Positions 34,707-44,207 of a stretch of 64,000 nt of DNA are shown in pieces. A program made the translations under genes and the position numbers. How positions within the stretch are numbered: the first letter of the stretch is position 1; each line of letters begins with the position of its first letter. A model generated the notes under the pieces. The model did no database searches, was not told the origin of the DNA, and saw nothing but the letters and a program-made list of their open reading frames with translations. Origin of the DNA: Poindextera sp963706385 (GTDB lineage: Bacteria > Pseudomonadota > Alphaproteobacteria > Caulobacterales > Caulobacteraceae); NCBI GenBank assembly GCA_963706385.1, contig OY970153.1, positions 868,001 through 932,000 on the forward strand. The letters are read 5' to 3'.

Positions 34707-35945
34707 ATGCCCGAAGCCTACATCATCGACGCCTGCCGCACGCCGCGCGGCATCGGCAAGGTCGGAAAGGGCGCGCTGGCCGACCTGCACCCCCAGCATC
34801 TCGCCGCCACCGTGCTTAAGGCCCTGGCCGAGCGCAATCACCTGAACACCGCCGAGGTGGACGACATCCTCTGGGGCACCAGCAGCCAGCGCGGCAAGCA
34901 GGGCGCCGACTTGGGCCGCATGGCCGCGCTCGACGCGGGCTACGACGTCAAGGCCAGCGGCGTGACGATGGACCGCTTCTGCGGATCGGGCATCACGGTG
35001 GTCAATCTGGCGGCGGCCTCGATCATGGCGGGGATCGAAGACCTGATGATCGCCGGCGGGACCGAGATGATGTCCTACACCAGCGCCACCGCCGACCCGA
35101 ATTCGATGGGCCTGCTGGACAGCGGCAACCTTCACCTTCGCGCGCGCCACCCGCAGACCCAGCAGGGCATCTGCGCCGACGCCATCGCCACCCTGGAAGG
35201 CATCAGCCGCCAGGCGCTCGACGAGCTGGCCCTGGTCAGCCAGCAGCGCGCCGACTACGCGATCAAGCACGGCCACTTCAACAAGAGCCTGGCGCCCGTC
35301 TACCGCGAGGACGGCGGTCTGGCGCTGGACCACGAGGAATTCCCGCGTCCCCAGACCACCCTGGAAGGCCTGGCCGCGCTGAAGCCCTCCTTCGCGGCGA
35401 TGGCCAACATTCCGATCAACGAAGAGGGCCTGACCCTCGCCGGCCTGATCAACCAGGTCTATCCGGACCTGAAGATCGAGCACGTGCACCATGCCGGCAA
35501 CTCATCCGGCGTCGTCGACGGCGCGGGCGGGATTCTGCTGGCGTCCCCGGCCTACGCCGCCAAGCACGGCATGAAGCCGCGCGCCCGTATCGTGACCTAC
35601 GCCAACATGGGCGACAGTCCGACCCTGATGCTGAACGCCCCGGTCCCCGCCGCCCGCAAGGCCCTGCAGAAGGCCGGCCTGACGCTCGACGACATCGACC
35701 TGTGGGAAATCAACGAGGCCTTCGCGGTGGTGACCGAGAAGTTCATCCGCGATCTGAAGCTCGACCGCGACAAGGTCAACGTCAACGGCGGGGCGATGGC
35801 GCTGGGCCACCCGATCGGCGCCACCGGCTCGATGCTGATCGGCACCGTGCTCGACGAGTTGGAGCGGCGCGACCTCAAGCGCGGCCTGGTGACCATGTGC
35901 GCGGCGGGCGGCATGGCCCCGGCGATCATCATCGAACGGGTCTGA
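34707..35945 (+). CDS. Acetyl-CoA acetyltransferase / 3-ketoacyl-CoA thiolase
   Basis: A 412-residue thiolase. Acyl-binding Cys C92 lies in MDRFCGSGITVV, and the C-terminal active site has ALGHPIGATG and MCAAGGMA. It condenses or cleaves acyl-CoA chains, here possibly the 3-ketoacyl-CoA products of aromatic side-chain or ring-fission pathways. The ATG follows AAGGAG with six bases between. A hairpin shared with the porin gene follows the stop. Confidence 0.92.
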   Translation: MPEAYIIDACRTPRGIGKVGKGALADLHPQHLAATVLKALAERNHLNTAEVDDILWGTSSQRGKQGADLGRMAALDAGYDVKASGVTMDRFCGSGITVVNLAAASIMAGIEDLMIAGGTEMMSYTSATADPNSMGLLDSGNLHLRARHPQTQQGICADAIATLEGISRQALDELALVSQQRADYAIKHGHFNKSLAPVYREDGGLALDHEEFPRPQTTLEGLAALKPSFAAMANIPINEEGLTLAGLINQVYPDLKIEHVHHAGNSSGVVDGAGGILLASPAYAAKHGMKPRARIVTYANMGDSPTLMLNAPVPAARKALQKAGLTLDDIDLWEINEAFAVVTEKFIRDLKLDRDKVNVNGGAMALGHPIGATGSMLIGTVLDELERRDLKRGLVTMCAAGGMAPAIIIERV

Positions 35946-35978
35946 TCCGGAGCGTCAAGCGGCTTTGGCGCAAAAGAT

Positions 35979-36005
35979 GAGGGGCCGAGCATCGCCCGGC
36001 CCCTC
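35979..36005. terminator. Hairpin between convergent thiolase and porin genes
   Basis: A 9-bp stem GAGGGGCCG/CGGCCCCTC with a 9-base loop. On the minus strand it is followed by ATCTTTTG, a short T run, so it best serves the porin transcript. Confidence 0.6.
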
Positions 36006-36058
36006 CCGTCTATCCAGGTTCGAGACGGCGCCCGCCAACCGGGCGCCGCTCAGTCAAA

Positions 36059-37600
36059 CTACCACTTGACCTGGGTCCAAAGGCCCACTTCGTCGTAGGT
36101 GCCGGTCTTGCCAGCGCCCGCGCCGATGGCGCCGTTGGAGGTGGACAGCGCGCCGTTATCAACCGCGTCACGCTTGTAGACCAGGGCGAGGTCGACGGTT
36201 TTGACCGGTTCGTAGGACACGCCGATATTGAAATAGTTGTCGACGAACTTGGAGGCGGTGGTCTCCTGCGGCTGCTCCCAATCGTAGCGGCCGAACACCG
36301 ACCATTGCGGCATGAAGTTCATCGTGCCGAACACCGACACGCCTTGCGACTTGTTGGTCTTCGCCGGGTTGGACTGGGTCACGTCGTTCCAATCGCTGGC
36401 GTAAAAGTACTCGACCCCCGCGTGGAACATGGGGTCGCCGTAGGCCGCCAGGGCGTCGAGGCGTTCAGCGGTGTGGTAGGTCTGAAGGCCCTCGATCGCG
36501 TTGCCCAGCTTGCCCTCATAGCCGCCGACCGCCAGCGTGAACTTCTTGTCGATAGTGGCGCTCACCCGACCCTCGACGTCCATGCTGTTGGACCGGTTGG
36601 CCGTGCCGATGCCCGGCTGTTTGTAGCCCAGGCCGTTCACCCCGGAGACCGCATAGTTCAACGTCACCAACTGATCGACGGGGATCGTGCCGAGCACGTG
36701 GATGCCCCAGTCGGCCGAAGTGCCGAACTTCGTGCGGTCGATCAGCACGTTTTCGACGTAACGGTTGCCGTAGAGGCCTTCGACGAAGGGAACCCAGGGC
36801 AGGTCGGCCGAACCGAGCCGGAAGATCAGCGCGTCGGACACCTTGGCCTGCAGGAAGGCCTTCTTGAGGTAGAGCTGTCCAACCTTGTCGCCGGTCACCA
36901 GGGTTTGAGCCGTCGTGGCCGGGATCGTGACGGTGCACGTCGTGGCCGGCGCCTTGGGCGTGCATCCCGCGACCGTGAGCGTTTGCGCCGCGACCGCGGG
37001 CACGGAGGTGGTCGCATTGTCGTAAGTGAAGTCGGTGGTGACGTTGGCCGAGAAGACGTCGTTAAACTTGTGATCGATGCTGATGTAGAACCGCTTGATG
37101 TCGTAGTTGAAGCCGTTCTCATTCTTGTTCAGCACGTTGCTGGCGTTCGACGACGGATTGGGTCTTTGGTTTAGGTAGCTGGCGTCGGCGAACATCGTGC
37201 CGCCAACCGAGGTGTTGTCGGCCCAACTCGGCTTCGGCTTGTTGGCCGCGATCGCCGTATCGACCTGGTCATGCACCGACCCCGGCAGGGTCTGGATCTG
37301 TTCGGCCAGTTGCGCGTGCGCGGCCTGGGCGTCGGCCCTGGCGGCGGCGGCGTCGGCCTGGGCGGCCTGGGCCTGGGCTTGCAGGGCCTGACGCGCCTTG
37401 GTCTCGTCGTTCAGCCGGTTTTCCAGGTCACTGACCGCCGCCGAGAGGGTCTCGACCTTTTCCGCCAGCACCGATTGGGCCGCGGCGGCGTGAGCATGAT
37501 GATGTTTGGTGGTCTTGGCGTCCGCCGTGGCGCCGAGGCCGACCGCGAGCAGCACGCCTAGCGTCGCGCCGCCAAGCAGCGCCGAATTGTTTCGCATCAT
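36059..37600 (-). CDS. OprP/OprO-like outer-membrane porin
   Basis: A 513-residue porin. A signal peptide ending in ADA is followed by a His-rich patch (TKHHHAHAAAA), an alanine-rich coiled coil at about residues 43-105 and a beta barrel (KRFYISIDHKFNDVFSANVT ... VGLWTQVKW). The last residue is W, as in trimeric porins with a coiled-coil stalk. An inserted Thr/Val-rich loop with two Cys (VAGCTPKAPATTCTV) may fold over the pore. The start is ATGATG at 37597-37600. Phosphate or aromatic-acid passage are both possible. Confidence 0.85.
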   Translation of the reverse strand: MMRNNSALLGGATLGVLLAVGLGATADAKTTKHHHAHAAAAQSVLAEKVETLSAAVSDLENRLNDETKARQALQAQAQAAQADAAAARADAQAAHAQLAEQIQTLPGSVHDQVDTAIAANKPKPSWADNTSVGGTMFADASYLNQRPNPSSNASNVLNKNENGFNYDIKRFYISIDHKFNDVFSANVTTDFTYDNATTSVPAVAAQTLTVAGCTPKAPATTCTVTIPATTAQTLVTGDKVGQLYLKKAFLQAKVSDALIFRLGSADLPWVPFVEGLYGNRYVENVLIDRTKFGTSADWGIHVLGTIPVDQLVTLNYAVSGVNGLGYKQPGIGTANRSNSMDVEGRVSATIDKKFTLAVGGYEGKLGNAIEGLQTYHTAERLDALAAYGDPMFHAGVEYFYASDWNDVTQSNPAKTNKSQGVSVFGTMNFMPQWSVFGRYDWEQPQETTASKFVDNYFNIGVSYEPVKTVDLALVYKRDAVDNGALSTSNGAIGAGAGKTGTYDEVGLWTQVKW

Positions 37601-37979
37601 TGAATCCTTGTTGCCCTTCCCCCAACCGAACGATCAGGAATGGGCCTCGCTTAAGCGCGACGCATGACACTATTGCAACAGTTTCGCGACGGATTTGTCA
37701 TCTGGCGCCTGAATATGGCTAGTGTTGCCGAAAGCACACAAAATATGATCCGTATGCACTTTAATACTAAGTTTTGGTTAGCGGCGATATTTGCGAAAAT
37801 GCTGAAAATCCAAAGACGTTAGGGAATTCGCCAGATCAAACTCGACGTTCGGCGCCCGACCAGCATGCGTTGAGTCCCTCACCTGAAGCGGCCCGCGCGG
37901 CGATCGGCGGGCAGTCGCGTCATGCGCGAATCCACGGCCGAAAACCGAGACCCGCGTGGGGCGACGATCGTCTCCCTGT
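37601..37979. other. Intergenic region upstream of the porin, AT-richer
   Basis: A 379-base gap. Bases 37670-37810 are clearly richer in A/T than the surroundings and probably hold the porin promoter. The remainder is GC-rich without a credible gene; a 73-codon plus-strand frame at 37774 has no ribosome site or family resemblance. Confidence 0.4.
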
Positions 37980-38747
37980 TCAGGCGGCGATGTAACCGCC
38001 GTCGATGACCAGTTCGGCGCCGGTCATGAAGCTGAACTCGTCGGAGGCCAGGAACACGACGCCGTCGGCGATCTCGCGCGGGACCCCCAGCCGCCCCAGA
38101 GCGTGGCGGGAGATCAGCATGTCGCGCATCTCGTTGCCGTTCTCGGCCTGGCGCAGGAAGTTGGCGACCATCGGGGTCTCGATATAGCCGGGGTGCACCG
38201 AATTGACCCGGATGCCCATCGGCGCCCACTCCAGCGCCGCGGCCTTGGTCAGCATCAGCACCGCGCCCTTCGACGCGCAATAGCCCGCCGCGCCCGGTTG
38301 GCCGACCTTGCCCAGGATCGAGGAGATGTTGATGATCGAGCCGCCGCCCGCCTCGACCATCGCCGGCGCGACCGCACGCATGCCCAGAAACGTGCCGTCG
38401 GCGTTGATCGCCATCACCCGCCGCCAGGCCTCCAGCGTGGTCTCCAGGATCGGCTCGCCCTCGCCCACGCCAGCGCTGTTGACCAGGATGTCGATGCGAC
38501 CGAACCGGTCCAGGGCGGCCTTGGCGACCGAAGTCCACTGCGCCTCGTCGGTGACGTCGTGGGTGATGAAGACGGCGGGCGTCCCGGCCCCCGCGATCGC
38601 CTCGGCCAGGGCCTCGCCCGCCGGCGCGGCCACGTCGGTCAGCACCAGCGCGGCGCCCTCGCGCGCCAGCCGCCGCGCGCTCTCGGCCCCAAGACCGGAG
38701 GCCGCTCCGGTTATCACCGCGACCTTGCCCGTCACCCGTCCCGTCAT
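37980..38747 (-). CDS. SDR-family oxidoreductase
   Basis: A 255-residue classical SDR: TGAASGLG cofactor loop, NSAG, active-site YCASK, and the common C-terminus FMTGAELVIDGGYIAA. It resembles glucose/3-oxoacyl reductase-type SDRs. The ATG at 38747 follows GGGAGGAAG. It stands 111 bases after the VOC gene on the same strand and may be the last gene of the hydantoinase operon. Substrate is unknown. Confidence 0.88.
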   Translation of the reverse strand: MTGRVTGKVAVITGAASGLGAESARRLAREGAALVLTDVAAPAGEALAEAIAGAGTPAVFITHDVTDEAQWTSVAKAALDRFGRIDILVNSAGVGEGEPILETTLEAWRRVMAINADGTFLGMRAVAPAMVEAGGGSIINISSILGKVGQPGAAGYCASKGAVLMLTKAAALEWAPMGIRVNSVHPGYIETPMVANFLRQAENGNEMRDMLISRHALGRLGVPREIADGVVFLASDEFSFMTGAELVIDGGYIAA

Positions 38748-38858
38748 CGCTTCCTCCCGATCGGCCCTGTTCGGCGGGCTTTTACTGGTGTTGGCCGATC
38801 GCCCGGCCAACCGCAAGGGCCTCCGCGCCGGCGGCGCCAGGCCCGGCTCGCGGCCGCG

Positions 38859-39350
38859 CTACTCCCGAGTGTAGTTGTCGGGAATCTGGGGATCGTTTCC
38901 GGCCTTGCCCCACAGCACGATCTCGTTGCCCCAGGGATCGCGGAAGGCGTGGTTGTAGCCGTTGAATTCCTTCCAATAATGGTTGCGCCACAACTCCACC
39001 GCGCCGCGCTCGACCGCCTGGGCCAGGATATCCTCGTAGGACTGTCCGTCGCCGACCAGAATCCAGATGCGGGCCTTGCGGCCTTCCCGACTCAGGGTGC
39101 GCGGTTCGACGCCCTTGGGGTTGGGGTGCGGGCGGGCGTTGGCGGCGTCGAAGATGCCCAGATGCAGGTTGCCGATCTCGCTCTCCGAGCCATCCGGATT
39201 GATGAAGTTGCCCCCTGGCACCATCCGATGGAACACGCCGAGCGGCCGGGCGTCGTCGCGCCAGCCGAAGACCTCGGCGTAGAACTTGCCGGCCGCGGCC
39301 GGATCGTCCGAGGCCAGATCGACGAAGATCAGGGTGTTGGGCGTGGTCAT
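38859..39350 (-). CDS. VOC-family (glyoxalase/extradiol-like) protein
   Basis: A 163-residue protein with the paired beta-alpha-beta modules of the vicinal oxygen chelate fold: LIFVDLASDDPAAAGKFYAE, VFGW, and later AFRDPWGNEIVLW with a metal-ligand-like acidic position. The start at 39350 follows AAGGAG. It lies 19 bases after the cupin gene, probably in the same transcript. Members may be isomerases, lyases or dioxygenases; the reaction here is not known. Confidence 0.8.
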   Translation of the reverse strand: MTTPNTLIFVDLASDDPAAAGKFYAEVFGWRDDARPLGVFHRMVPGGNFINPDGSESEIGNLHLGIFDAANARPHPNPKGVEPRTLSREGRKARIWILVGDGQSYEDILAQAVERGAVELWRNHYWKEFNGYNHAFRDPWGNEIVLWGKAGNDPQIPDNYTRE

Positions 39351-39369
39351 CTCAGCTCCTTGCAACAGT

Positions 39370-39705
39370 CTAGGCGGCGTATTCGGCGCGCTTGGGGGTG
39401 AAGACATCGAGGTTCAGCACCGGCTCGTCGCCGACCACCACGCCCCAGTGCCGGGCGTTCGGCGGCACCACCAACAGCCCGCCGGCGCCGAGCCGAGTGA
39501 CCGTCTCGCCGATGTGGAAATCGATCTGGCCGGCCAGGATGTAGACGATCTGCTCGTGCGGATGGCTGTGCGGTCGCGGCTCATGGCCCGGCTGCAGCCG
39601 GTTCAGCGACACCGTCGCCCCCTGGCCGGAAAACGCCTTGCGCTCGACCCCCTCGCGCACCCGCTCCCAGGGCGTCGCGGTCCAATCGATCGAATGGATG
39701 TCCAT
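39370..39705 (-). CDS. Cupin-domain protein
   Basis: A 111-residue single-domain cupin. Motif 1 is PHSHPHEQIVYILAGQIDFH and motif 2 includes VVPPNARHWGVV; three histidines and a glutamate can hold a metal. The ATG at 39705 is preferred; a GTG one codon before is possible. It follows the HyuB gene by 18 bases. It may be a small metal-dependent enzyme or a sensor for the pathway. Confidence 0.82.
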   Translation of the reverse strand: MDIHSIDWTATPWERVREGVERKAFSGQGATVSLNRLQPGHEPRPHSHPHEQIVYILAGQIDFHIGETVTRLGAGGLLVVPPNARHWGVVVGDEPVLNLDVFTPKRAEYAA

Positions 39706-39723
39706 CACAGCCCCCCGCGAGGT

Positions 39724-41268
39724 TCAAACCCGACCGTAGCCGCCGCCACCGGGGGTTTCCAACACAACCACATCGTCCGGCCGCATCATGATCTTCTTGC
39801 CTTCGGACACCGGCCGGCCGTTGACCAGGAAGCGGCCGGGCGCGCCATCCTCGCCGCCGTCGAGGCCCTCCGGGCCGCGGTCCAGCCGGCTGGGCACCGC
39901 GTTGAGCAGCCAGGGCTGGTCGGTGCGCATGTGGAAGCCGATCACCTGGCCGTCGCCGCCGATCGAGCGGCCCTTGCCGCCGGAGCCGAGACGAAGCTCG
40001 CGCCGGTCGAACACGATGGGCATGGCCGCTTCGAGAATCTCCACCGGCACCGCCGCCACCCCGGTCGGATAGCAGGTGGCGCTCGGGCCCGGCTTGGTCA
40101 GCCGCGCGCCCATGCCGCCTGAATAGTTGAACATCGACGAAGTGAACGCCTGGCCGTCGGCCCGCCGGCCCTGGATCTGCACCGTCCAGACCGCGCCCGA
40201 GCCTTCCGCCAGCACCCGGTCGGGCATCACCTGATGCAGCGCCTTGAGGATCGGCATCGGCACGAACATGCCGACCACGTGACGGGCGTTCAGCGGCGAG
40301 GGATATTCGGCGTTGACGATCGAGCCCTTGGGCGCGGCGACCTTGATCGGCGCCAGCGAGCCGTGGTTGTTCGGCTGTTCCGGATTCAGGCAGCTTCGCA
40401 CCGCGAAGGTCGAATAGGCGTGGGTGTAGTTCATCACCACATTGATGCCCATCGCGCTGGCGCCCGAGCTGCCGGCGAAGTCGATGGCCACCTCGCCGGC
40501 GACATTGTCGATGGTCACGGCGCTCTTCAGGGTGATCACGTCGCCGCCTGGCACGTCGAAACGGCTCTCGCCATGCCAGGTCCCGGCCGGCAGGGCGCGG
40601 ATCGCCCGGCGAGTGGCCGCTTCCGAGCGGGTGATGATCTCGTCCGACAGGGTTTCGATGTCGTTCAGGCCCTGGCGCTTGCACAGCGCGATCAGCCGCT
40701 CGCCGCCCGCTCGGCCGCTGGAGACCTGGGCCGACAGGTCGCCGAACACATGGTCGGGCGTGCGCACGTTGCGCCGGATGACGTCGTGCAGCACCGCGTT
40801 GGGCTCACCGGCCTCGTAGAGCTTGAGCGGCGGGATCCACAGGCCCTCCTCGTGGATGTCGCGCGCGCCCGCGCCGATGCCATAGCCGCCGATGTCGGTA
40901 TGGTGGATGGTCGAGCCGATGTAGCCGATCAGCCGCTGGTCCCAGAAGATCGGGCAAAGCACGGTGATGTCGAAGAAGTGGCCGGCCGACATCCATGGAT
41001 CGTTGGTGATCACGATGTCGCCGGGGACCAGCTTGCCGTCGAACAGCCGGGCCAGGGCCTCGCCGGCCGCGGCGAGCGAATTGATGTGGCCGGGCGTGCC
41101 GGTGTTGGCCTGGGCCACCATGCGGCCGCGCGCGTCGAACAGACCGCTGGCGAGGTCGCCGGCCTCGCGCACGATCGGGCTGAAGGCGATGCGCTGCAGC
41201 GCCTTGGCCTGCTCGCTGACGATGCCGATCAGGTTCGACCAGAGAATCTCGAGTTCGATGCCGTCCAT
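39724..41268 (-). CDS. Hydantoinase B / oxoprolinase-family subunit
   Basis: A 514-residue HyuB-type subunit: LEILWSNLIGIVSEQAKALQ, TPGHINSLA, DIVITNDPWMSAGHFFDITV, and the C-terminal glycine-rich METPGGGGYG-like end. It forms a complex with the HyuA subunit just upstream, one base apart. The family uses ATP to open cyclic amides or carboxylate ketones. The true substrate here is open, since no carbamoylase or racemase is near. Confidence 0.9.
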   Translation of the reverse strand: MDGIELEILWSNLIGIVSEQAKALQRIAFSPIVREAGDLASGLFDARGRMVAQANTGTPGHINSLAAAGEALARLFDGKLVPGDIVITNDPWMSAGHFFDITVLCPIFWDQRLIGYIGSTIHHTDIGGYGIGAGARDIHEEGLWIPPLKLYEAGEPNAVLHDVIRRNVRTPDHVFGDLSAQVSSGRAGGERLIALCKRQGLNDIETLSDEIITRSEAATRRAIRALPAGTWHGESRFDVPGGDVITLKSAVTIDNVAGEVAIDFAGSSGASAMGINVVMNYTHAYSTFAVRSCLNPEQPNNHGSLAPIKVAAPKGSIVNAEYPSPLNARHVVGMFVPMPILKALHQVMPDRVLAEGSGAVWTVQIQGRRADGQAFTSSMFNYSGGMGARLTKPGPSATCYPTGVAAVPVEILEAAMPIVFDRRELRLGSGGKGRSIGGDGQVIGFHMRTDQPWLLNAVPSRLDRGPEGLDGGEDGAPGRFLVNGRPVSEGKKIMMRPDDVVVLETPGGGGYGRV

Positions 41269-41269
41269 C

Positions 41270-43336
41270 TCAATCCTTCCGAATCGCGGTGATGCAGCCG
41301 ATCTCGTCCACCACGCCGGTCCATCCGGGCGGCAGAACGATGGTGGTTTCGCGTTCCTCGATCAGGGCTGGGCCGGTGATCGTCTGACCCAGCGCCAGGG
41401 CGGCGCGGTCGTAGACCTTGGCCGGGCCGGCGTCGGTCCACAGCGGGACCAGCCGCTCGGACTTGGGCGCGCCGGGGGTCGCGGCCGGGACGCCGGCGGC
41501 CTCGAAGACGTTTTCCGGCCCCTGGGCGGTCAACCGCCAACTGACGATCTCGATCGGCACATGCGAGGGATTGACCCCGTACTGGGCGAAATAGGCGGCC
41601 TCGAAGGTCCGCCGGATCAAGCCCGCGTCCCGCGCCTCGCGCGGGTCCCGCTCGAAGCCGATGCCGACCTCGTTCTGCTGGCCGACGTAGCGCAGGTCCG
41701 CGCCGACGCGCCAGCGCACGCTGTCGGGCTCGGCGCCCGCCTCGACCAGCGCCTCCAGCGCCTCGCCGGTCATCTCGCCCAGCAGCCGCTCGACCTCGTC
41801 CCAGTCGAGATCGTCGAGCTGGCCAAGCGCGCTGCGCACAAGATCCAGCCGCACCGGGGTGACCAGGGCGCCGAAGGCCGAGAGCACGCTGGCCTGGGGC
41901 GGGAAGATCACCGCCGTGCTTTGCAACAGCTCGCCCACCGCGCAGGCATGCACCGGCCCGGCGCCGCCGAAGGCCAACAGTGGCAGGCCGCGATGGTCGA
42001 CGCCGCGATCGGTGGCGTGGGCGCGGGCCGCCCCGGCCATGGTCTCGGCGACGACGCGATAGACGCCACCCGCGGTCTGCGCCCGGCTGGTTCCGAGCCG
42101 CGCGCCCAGCCGGTCGATCGCCGCCTCCGCCGCCGGCCGATCCAACGGCATGTCGCCGCCGAGGAAATTGTCGCCGTCCAGCAGCGCCAGCACCAGGTCC
42201 GCGTCGGTCACCGTCGGGTCGCTCCCGCCGCGGCCGTAACAGGCCGGACCCGGCTGTGAGCCGGCGCTGCGCGGCCCGACCTTCAGAAGACCCAGATCGT
42301 CGACCGAGGCGATGCTGCCGCCCCCAGCGCCGATCTCGATCATGTCGATCGAGGGGATGGTCAGCGGCATGCCGCTGCCCTCGCAGAAGCGGTACATCCG
42401 GTCGACCTCGAAGGCGCCGGTGACCAGCGGCTTGTTGTCCTCGATCAGGCAGGCCTTGGCGGTGGTGCCACCCATGTCGAACGACATCAGCCGCTCCAGC
42501 CCCAGCCGCTCGGCGTAGAAGGCGGCGGCCAGCGCCCCGGCGGCCGGGCCGCTCTCGATCATCCGCACCGGATTGCGCCCGGCGACCTCGGCGCCGATGA
42601 CCCCGCCCGAACTCAGCATGATCAGCGGCCGGTTGGCCACCTGCGCCGCCTCCAGGCCCGCGGACAGGCCGCGCAGATAGGGCTCGGTGATCGGGGCGGT
42701 GTAGGCGTTGATCGCGGTGGTCGAGGCGCGCGGGTACTCGCGGATCTGCGGCGCGACGCTGGAGGATAGTGACAGGTAGAGGTCCGGCGCCTTGGCCCGC
42801 AGCACCTCGGCGATCGCCTGCTCGTTGGCGCCGTTGCGAAAGCCGTTAATCAGGCAGATCGCCGCCGAGACCACGCCCTTGGCCCGCATCTGGGGGATCA
42901 GGACCTCGACCTCGGCCGGATCGACGCCGCGCAGCACCGCGCCGTCGGCCAGCATCCGCTCGTCCACCTCGAAGGTCAGGTCTCGGGGAATCAAGGGATC
43001 GGCGAACTCGATCTGCGGGTCGTACATCTCGTAGCGGTGCTCGTTGCGGATCGAGAGCACGTCGCGGAAGCCCTTGGTGATGATCATCGCGGTCGGCGGA
43101 CCCTTGCGCTCGATCAGGGCGTTGGTGACCACCGTGGTGGCGTGCACCACCACCCCGTCCACTTCCCGCGGACCGACCCCGGCCTTGGTCAGCACCAGAT
43201 CGACGGCGCGGAAGAAGCCTTCCAGCAGGTCCTGATGGGTGGTCAGGGTCTTGTCGACGGTGAGCGATCCGTCGGCGCCGCGCAGCACCGCGTCGGTGAA
43301 GGTGCCTCCGATGTCGACCGCGAGCGAATAGGACAT
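41270..43336 (-). CDS. Hydantoinase A / oxoprolinase-family subunit
   Basis: A 688-residue HyuA-type subunit with an actin-like ATPase fold: SLAVDIGGTFTDAVLRGADG at the N-terminus, VVHATTVVTNALIERKG, and MSFDMGGTTAKACLIEDNKP. The start at 43336 lies two bases after the IclR stop. With HyuB it would form an ATP-dependent hydrolase or a carboxylase of the acetone/acetophenone type. The latter would fit an aromatic catabolic region, but a gamma subunit is lacking. Confidence 0.9.
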   Translation of the reverse strand: MSYSLAVDIGGTFTDAVLRGADGSLTVDKTLTTHQDLLEGFFRAVDLVLTKAGVGPREVDGVVVHATTVVTNALIERKGPPTAMIITKGFRDVLSIRNEHRYEMYDPQIEFADPLIPRDLTFEVDERMLADGAVLRGVDPAEVEVLIPQMRAKGVVSAAICLINGFRNGANEQAIAEVLRAKAPDLYLSLSSSVAPQIREYPRASTTAINAYTAPITEPYLRGLSAGLEAAQVANRPLIMLSSGGVIGAEVAGRNPVRMIESGPAAGALAAAFYAERLGLERLMSFDMGGTTAKACLIEDNKPLVTGAFEVDRMYRFCEGSGMPLTIPSIDMIEIGAGGGSIASVDDLGLLKVGPRSAGSQPGPACYGRGGSDPTVTDADLVLALLDGDNFLGGDMPLDRPAAEAAIDRLGARLGTSRAQTAGGVYRVVAETMAGAARAHATDRGVDHRGLPLLAFGGAGPVHACAVGELLQSTAVIFPPQASVLSAFGALVTPVRLDLVRSALGQLDDLDWDEVERLLGEMTGEALEALVEAGAEPDSVRWRVGADLRYVGQQNEVGIGFERDPREARDAGLIRRTFEAAYFAQYGVNPSHVPIEIVSWRLTAQGPENVFEAAGVPAATPGAPKSERLVPLWTDAGPAKVYDRAALALGQTITGPALIEERETTIVLPPGWTGVVDEIGCITAIRKD

Positions 43337-43338
43337 GG

Positions 43339-44133
43339 CTAGCCGGGCTTCCATCCAAGCCGGCGCGAGGCGTCGGCGGCCGCATCGGTGACCAGGGCGA
43401 TCAGCCGCTCGGGCGGCGCCTGGGGAATGAACTGGCTCGCCCCGACCACGGCGATCGCCCCGCGCCAGTCGCCCCTGTGGTCGAACACCGGCGCAGCCAG
43501 GGCGTTGACGCCGACCTGCACCGCATCGATGGCGCTCGCCCAGCCCTGGCGGCGGACCTGATCGACCTCGGCGCGGACCTTGGCCGGATCGGTCAGGGTG
43601 CGGGCGGTCCAGGCCTTCAGCGGCCCGGCCAGTACCGCTTGCATCAGCGACGGCGGGCCGAAGGCGAGTGCAATCAGGCCGTGGGCCGAGGCGTGGAAGT
43701 CCAGCCGCGCGCCTGGACGGATGGCGAACTCGATCAGGGTCTTGCCCTGCAGCAGGTCGAGCACGGTCACCGCGCCTTCGACCAGGCCCGAGGCCGTGAC
43801 CGCCAGGCCGGTGGCTTCGCGCAGCGGCTCCATCGACGGGCGAATGGCGCCAACCAGGTCGAAGCGCTCGCGCACCGCCTCGCCCAGAGTCAAAACCTTG
43901 ATCCCGACCTCATAGCGGTCGGTGCGCGGGTCCTGCCGGGCGTAGCCGCGCCGCACCAGGGCGCGCAAGTGACGATGGGCGCGCGGCTTGGAAATGCCCA
44001 GCACCCCGGCGATGTCGGTCACCCCGCGCGGCTCACGCGCGGCGGCCAGAAGCTCGATCAACCGCAGGACCAGATCGACCGAATCCAGGTCCGAGGACGG
44101 CGGCGACAGAGGCGTTTCGAGGGCGTCCAGCAC
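43339..44133 (-). CDS. IclR-family transcriptional regulator
   Basis: A 264-residue IclR: N-terminal winged helix (LVLRLIELLAAAREPRGVTD, IAGVLGISKPRAHRHLRALV) and a GAF-like ligand domain. The frame opens at a TTG at 44211, but that TTG belongs to a TTGACA promoter-like box, and the GTG at 44133 gives the usual family length. It is the first gene of the hydantoinase operon and probably controls it and itself through the palindromes just upstream. Confidence 0.85.
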   Translation of the reverse strand: MLDALETPLSPPSSDLDSVDLVLRLIELLAAAREPRGVTDIAGVLGISKPRAHRHLRALVRRGYARQDPRTDRYEVGIKVLTLGEAVRERFDLVGAIRPSMEPLREATGLAVTASGLVEGAVTVLDLLQGKTLIEFAIRPGARLDFHASAHGLIALAFGPPSLMQAVLAGPLKAWTARTLTDPAKVRAEVDQVRRQGWASAIDAVQVGVNALAAPVFDHRGDWRGAIAVVGASQFIPQAPPERLIALVTDAAADASRRLGWKPG

Positions 44134-44146
44134 GGTGGTTCCCGAC

Positions 44147-44188
44147 GTTCCACTGATCGGAACATAATTACATTCAATGGAATTGAAT
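44147..44188. promoter_or_regulatory. Two palindromes upstream of the IclR gene
   Basis: ATTCAAT-GGA-ATTGAAT (44172-44188, 7-base arms) and GTTCC-N7-GGAAC (44147-44163) lie between the TTGACA at 44211-44206 (minus strand) and the GTG start. They are likely operators for the IclR protein or its AraC neighbour. Confidence 0.5.
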
Positions 44189-44207
44189 CCACGCCGTACG
44201 GCTGCTG

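Noticed and set aside
37774..37995. A small plus-strand gene upstream of the SDR
   Set aside because: No ribosome site, no family resemblance, and it overlaps the end of the SDR gene on the other strand.
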